Positions 7,747-8,832 of a stretch of 8,832 nucleotides of DNA are shown piece by piece. This stretch comes from Glaciecola sp. UBA1851 (lineage in GTDB: Bacteria; Pseudomonadota; Gammaproteobacteria; Enterobacterales; Alteromonadaceae), in the NCBI GenBank assembly GCA_002338515.1, contig DDIL01000151.1, positions 1 through 8,832 of the forward strand, given 5' to 3'. A model generated the notes under the pieces. It was not told where the DNA came from, searched no databases, and saw only the letters and a program-made list of their open reading frames with translations. Position numbers and translations under genes: made by a program. Numbering within the stretch: position 1 is the stretch's first letter; each line of letters starts with the position of its first letter.

Positions 7747-7775
7747 TTACCCTATAATAGGCAGGGCTAAGCCTA
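7732..7775 (-). repeat. Inverted repeat spanning the anti-sigma stop codon
   Basis: Arms of nine perfect bases (TAGGCTTAG at 7732-7740 and CTAAGCCTA at 7767-7775) are separated by 26 bases. The right-hand arm and much of the loop are the end of the anti-sigma coding sequence; the stop codon is in the loop. CCCT and AGGG inside the loop could form an inner stem in the RNA. No U-run follows on the - strand, so it is not a standard intrinsic terminator; it could be a 3' stabilising stem. Confidence 0.35.
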
Positions 7776-8196
7776 CAATTATCAGGCTTATTACTAGGTT
7801 GTATGCCCAAACAGGAGATTGATGATTTTGAGTGTATGACTCGCCAACTAAATTTGATATGTACAAGTTACGCGACCGTTGCTTCTTAGGTAGTTTTAGC
7901 ACATTAGACTGATTTAGAGATGTCTTTAATGATCGCAGACAGGATGTTTTGGCCCACATTTCACAACAATCAGAGAATATATATTGATGCCTAGAGTCGC
8001 TGCCTAACCATTCAAAAAATTCAAGTCGTTTGGCATAGTTGAGTTTGGTAAGAGACTGTTCTAACACCTCTGACGTTGAATCCTTTCCTTCTAGCATGCT
8101 TGTATCAACAAAACTATCTAAAAACCCAAGCCAATTGATAGCTTGTTCAACTATCTCTTCAGGGTATTCCGTACCTGTCCATTCATTAACGTTCAC
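7747..8196 (-). CDS. Short FecR/PupR-type anti-sigma candidate (DUF4880 plus one membrane helix)
   Basis: Likely the membrane regulator of the adjacent sigma factor. The N-terminal cytoplasmic part (about 12-90) fits the FecR N-terminal DUF4880 pattern: EEIVEQAINWLGFLDS, then FFEWLGSDSRHQYIF (60-74) and EMWAKT (79-84), which parallels the usual WL...HR.AF....W core. The two halves are separated by a longer linker than I expect for the family. A basic stretch (LPKKQRSRN, 102-110) is followed by a single hydrophobic helix (VWAYNLVISLIIVGLALPII, 129-148), and the protein ends one residue later at 149. Classical FecR proteins are about twice as long and continue into a periplasmic FecR sensor domain, which is absent here. 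The start is GTG, one base after the sigma stop, with only a weak AAGAG upstream, so translation is probably coupled. No FecR-like remnant was seen after the stop. The family assignment is by pattern only. Confidence 0.7.
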   Translation of the reverse strand: MNVNEWTGTEYPEEIVEQAINWLGFLDSFVDTSMLEGKDSTSEVLEQSLTKLNYAKRLEFFEWLGSDSRHQYIFSDCCEMWAKTSCLRSLKTSLNQSNVLKLPKKQRSRNLYISNLVGESYTQNHQSPVWAYNLVISLIIVGLALPIIG

Positions 8197-8197
8197 G

Positions 8198-8832
8198 TTA
8201 GGCGCTCTTTTTACTCATGTTTTTGCGAGTTCGTATAGTGTCGCTACTTATATGTTGATTAGTTTGAATGAAGCTTTTACAAAGCTTTAAGCCTTTCGTT
8301 ATATGGTTTTCGACGGTTTTCTTTGAAATATCAAACTTCTTTGATATTTCATCATGACTTCTACCCTGGATTTTTCGTTCAATAAATACCTTTTTGCATA
8401 TTGGCGGCAACTGCTCAATCGCATAAGATAATAATTTGTACTCCTCCTCTTTGGCAATAGTTATGTCTAAAGATTCAAGCAATTGATCGTCATTGCAGAC
8501 TTCTTTTTTATGTAAATAGGCATCTCTTACTTTACTGTGTCTAACTTTTGATATTGCTAGATTCTTTGCAATAGAAAATAATAATGGGTCGAGCCTATTT
8601 AATTTTTCATTGAAGGTGGCATCCGTTGGGTCTTGTTTGGCGATTACAAAAATCTTCAGCAAAGCCTCTTGGAATACTTCTTGAGATTCAGCTTCCGGTA
8701 TAATTTTGAATAGCATATTCATTAGTTTAGGTTTACACCTGAACTCTAGTTGCTTAAACGCAATGTCTTCGCCGTTTTTTTCACTGCAATTTTCGCTTTT
8801 ATGATTTGCTATTGTTTGTTGTTTGAGATTTT
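8198..8832 (-). CDS. ECF RNA polymerase sigma factor, FecI-like (5' end cut)
   Basis: An extracytoplasmic-function sigma-70 factor that directs RNA polymerase to a small set of promoters. From the first visible ATG (8722), 174 residues remain, but the frame is open for 36 more codons up to the window edge with no ATG, GTG or TTG. The upstream part reads EDIAFKQLEFRCKPKL just before MNMLFK, a good fit to the first helix of sigma region 2. I therefore take the true start to be outside the window. Numbering from the ATG, the rest of region 2 is about 1-70 (AESQEVFQEALLKIF, then DPLLFSIAKNLAISKVR, the region 2.4 area). Region 4 is about 98-153 (AIEQLPPICKKVFIERKI, then the helix-turn-helix SHDEISKKFDISKKTVENHI). 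The C-terminal tail (154-174) is polar and basic. The anti-sigma candidate follows after one base. The target is probably the receptor gene, by analogy with fecIR-fecA. Confidence 0.88.
   Translation of the reverse strand, partial: NLKQQTIANHKSENCSEKNGEDIAFKQLEFRCKPKLMNMLFKIIPEAESQEVFQEALLKIFVIAKQDPTDATFNEKLNRLDPLLFSIAKNLAISKVRHSKVRDAYLHKKEVCNDDQLLESLDITIAKEEEYKLLSYAIEQLPPICKKVFIERKIQGRSHDEISKKFDISKKTVENHITKGLKLCKSFIQTNQHISSDTIRTRKNMSKKSA

Noticed and set aside
8039..8290. Open + strand frame of 83 codons across the sigma/anti-sigma junction
   Set aside because: Antisense to two well-supported genes whose codon structure accounts for the region.

Overview
The window looks like chromosomal DNA of a marine gammaproteobacterium, most likely of the order Alteromonadales. 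The reasons are AT-rich DNA, a large TonB-dependent receptor of the type abundant in that group, a FecI-like sigma factor with a FecR-type partner, and the absence of phage, plasmid or insertion-sequence genes. The genus cannot be fixed from the sequence. Seven protein genes are visible, and both end genes are cut by the window edges. No RNA gene, CRISPR array or mobile element was seen.

Layout from left to right. A SOUL/heme-binding-type lipoprotein gene (+ strand, 5' end cut) converges on an exported M14 zinc carboxypeptidase gene (- strand). All remaining genes are on the - strand. In transcription order they are: an ECF sigma factor of FecI type (8832 to 8198, 5' end cut), a short DUF4880-type membrane anti-sigma candidate (8196 to 7747, GTG start one base after the sigma stop), a 338-base gene-free stretch, a 1002-residue TonB-dependent receptor (7408 to 4400), a perfect 11-bp hairpin, a DASS/SLC13-type anion transporter (4282 to 2807), and an exported SGNH-fold hydrolase (2794 to 1967), which follows the transporter by 12 bases. 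The carboxypeptidase (1888 to 632) then has its own likely promoter.

Functional reading (inference): sigma, anti-sigma, receptor, inner-membrane carboxylate transporter and periplasmic esterase-like enzyme look like one uptake locus. The receptor would bring a ligand across the outer membrane, the SGNH enzyme would remove an ester group in the periplasm, and the DASS carrier would import an organic anion. The most unusual point is the signalling part. The gene order is that of fecI-fecR-fecA. However, the FecR-like protein stops right after its membrane helix, so it has no periplasmic sensor domain, and the receptor has no N-terminal signalling (STN) domain. How a signal could reach the sigma factor is therefore unclear. 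The sigma reading frame also continues upstream of its first ATG to the window edge with conserved-looking region-2 sequence, so a start at that ATG would truncate it.
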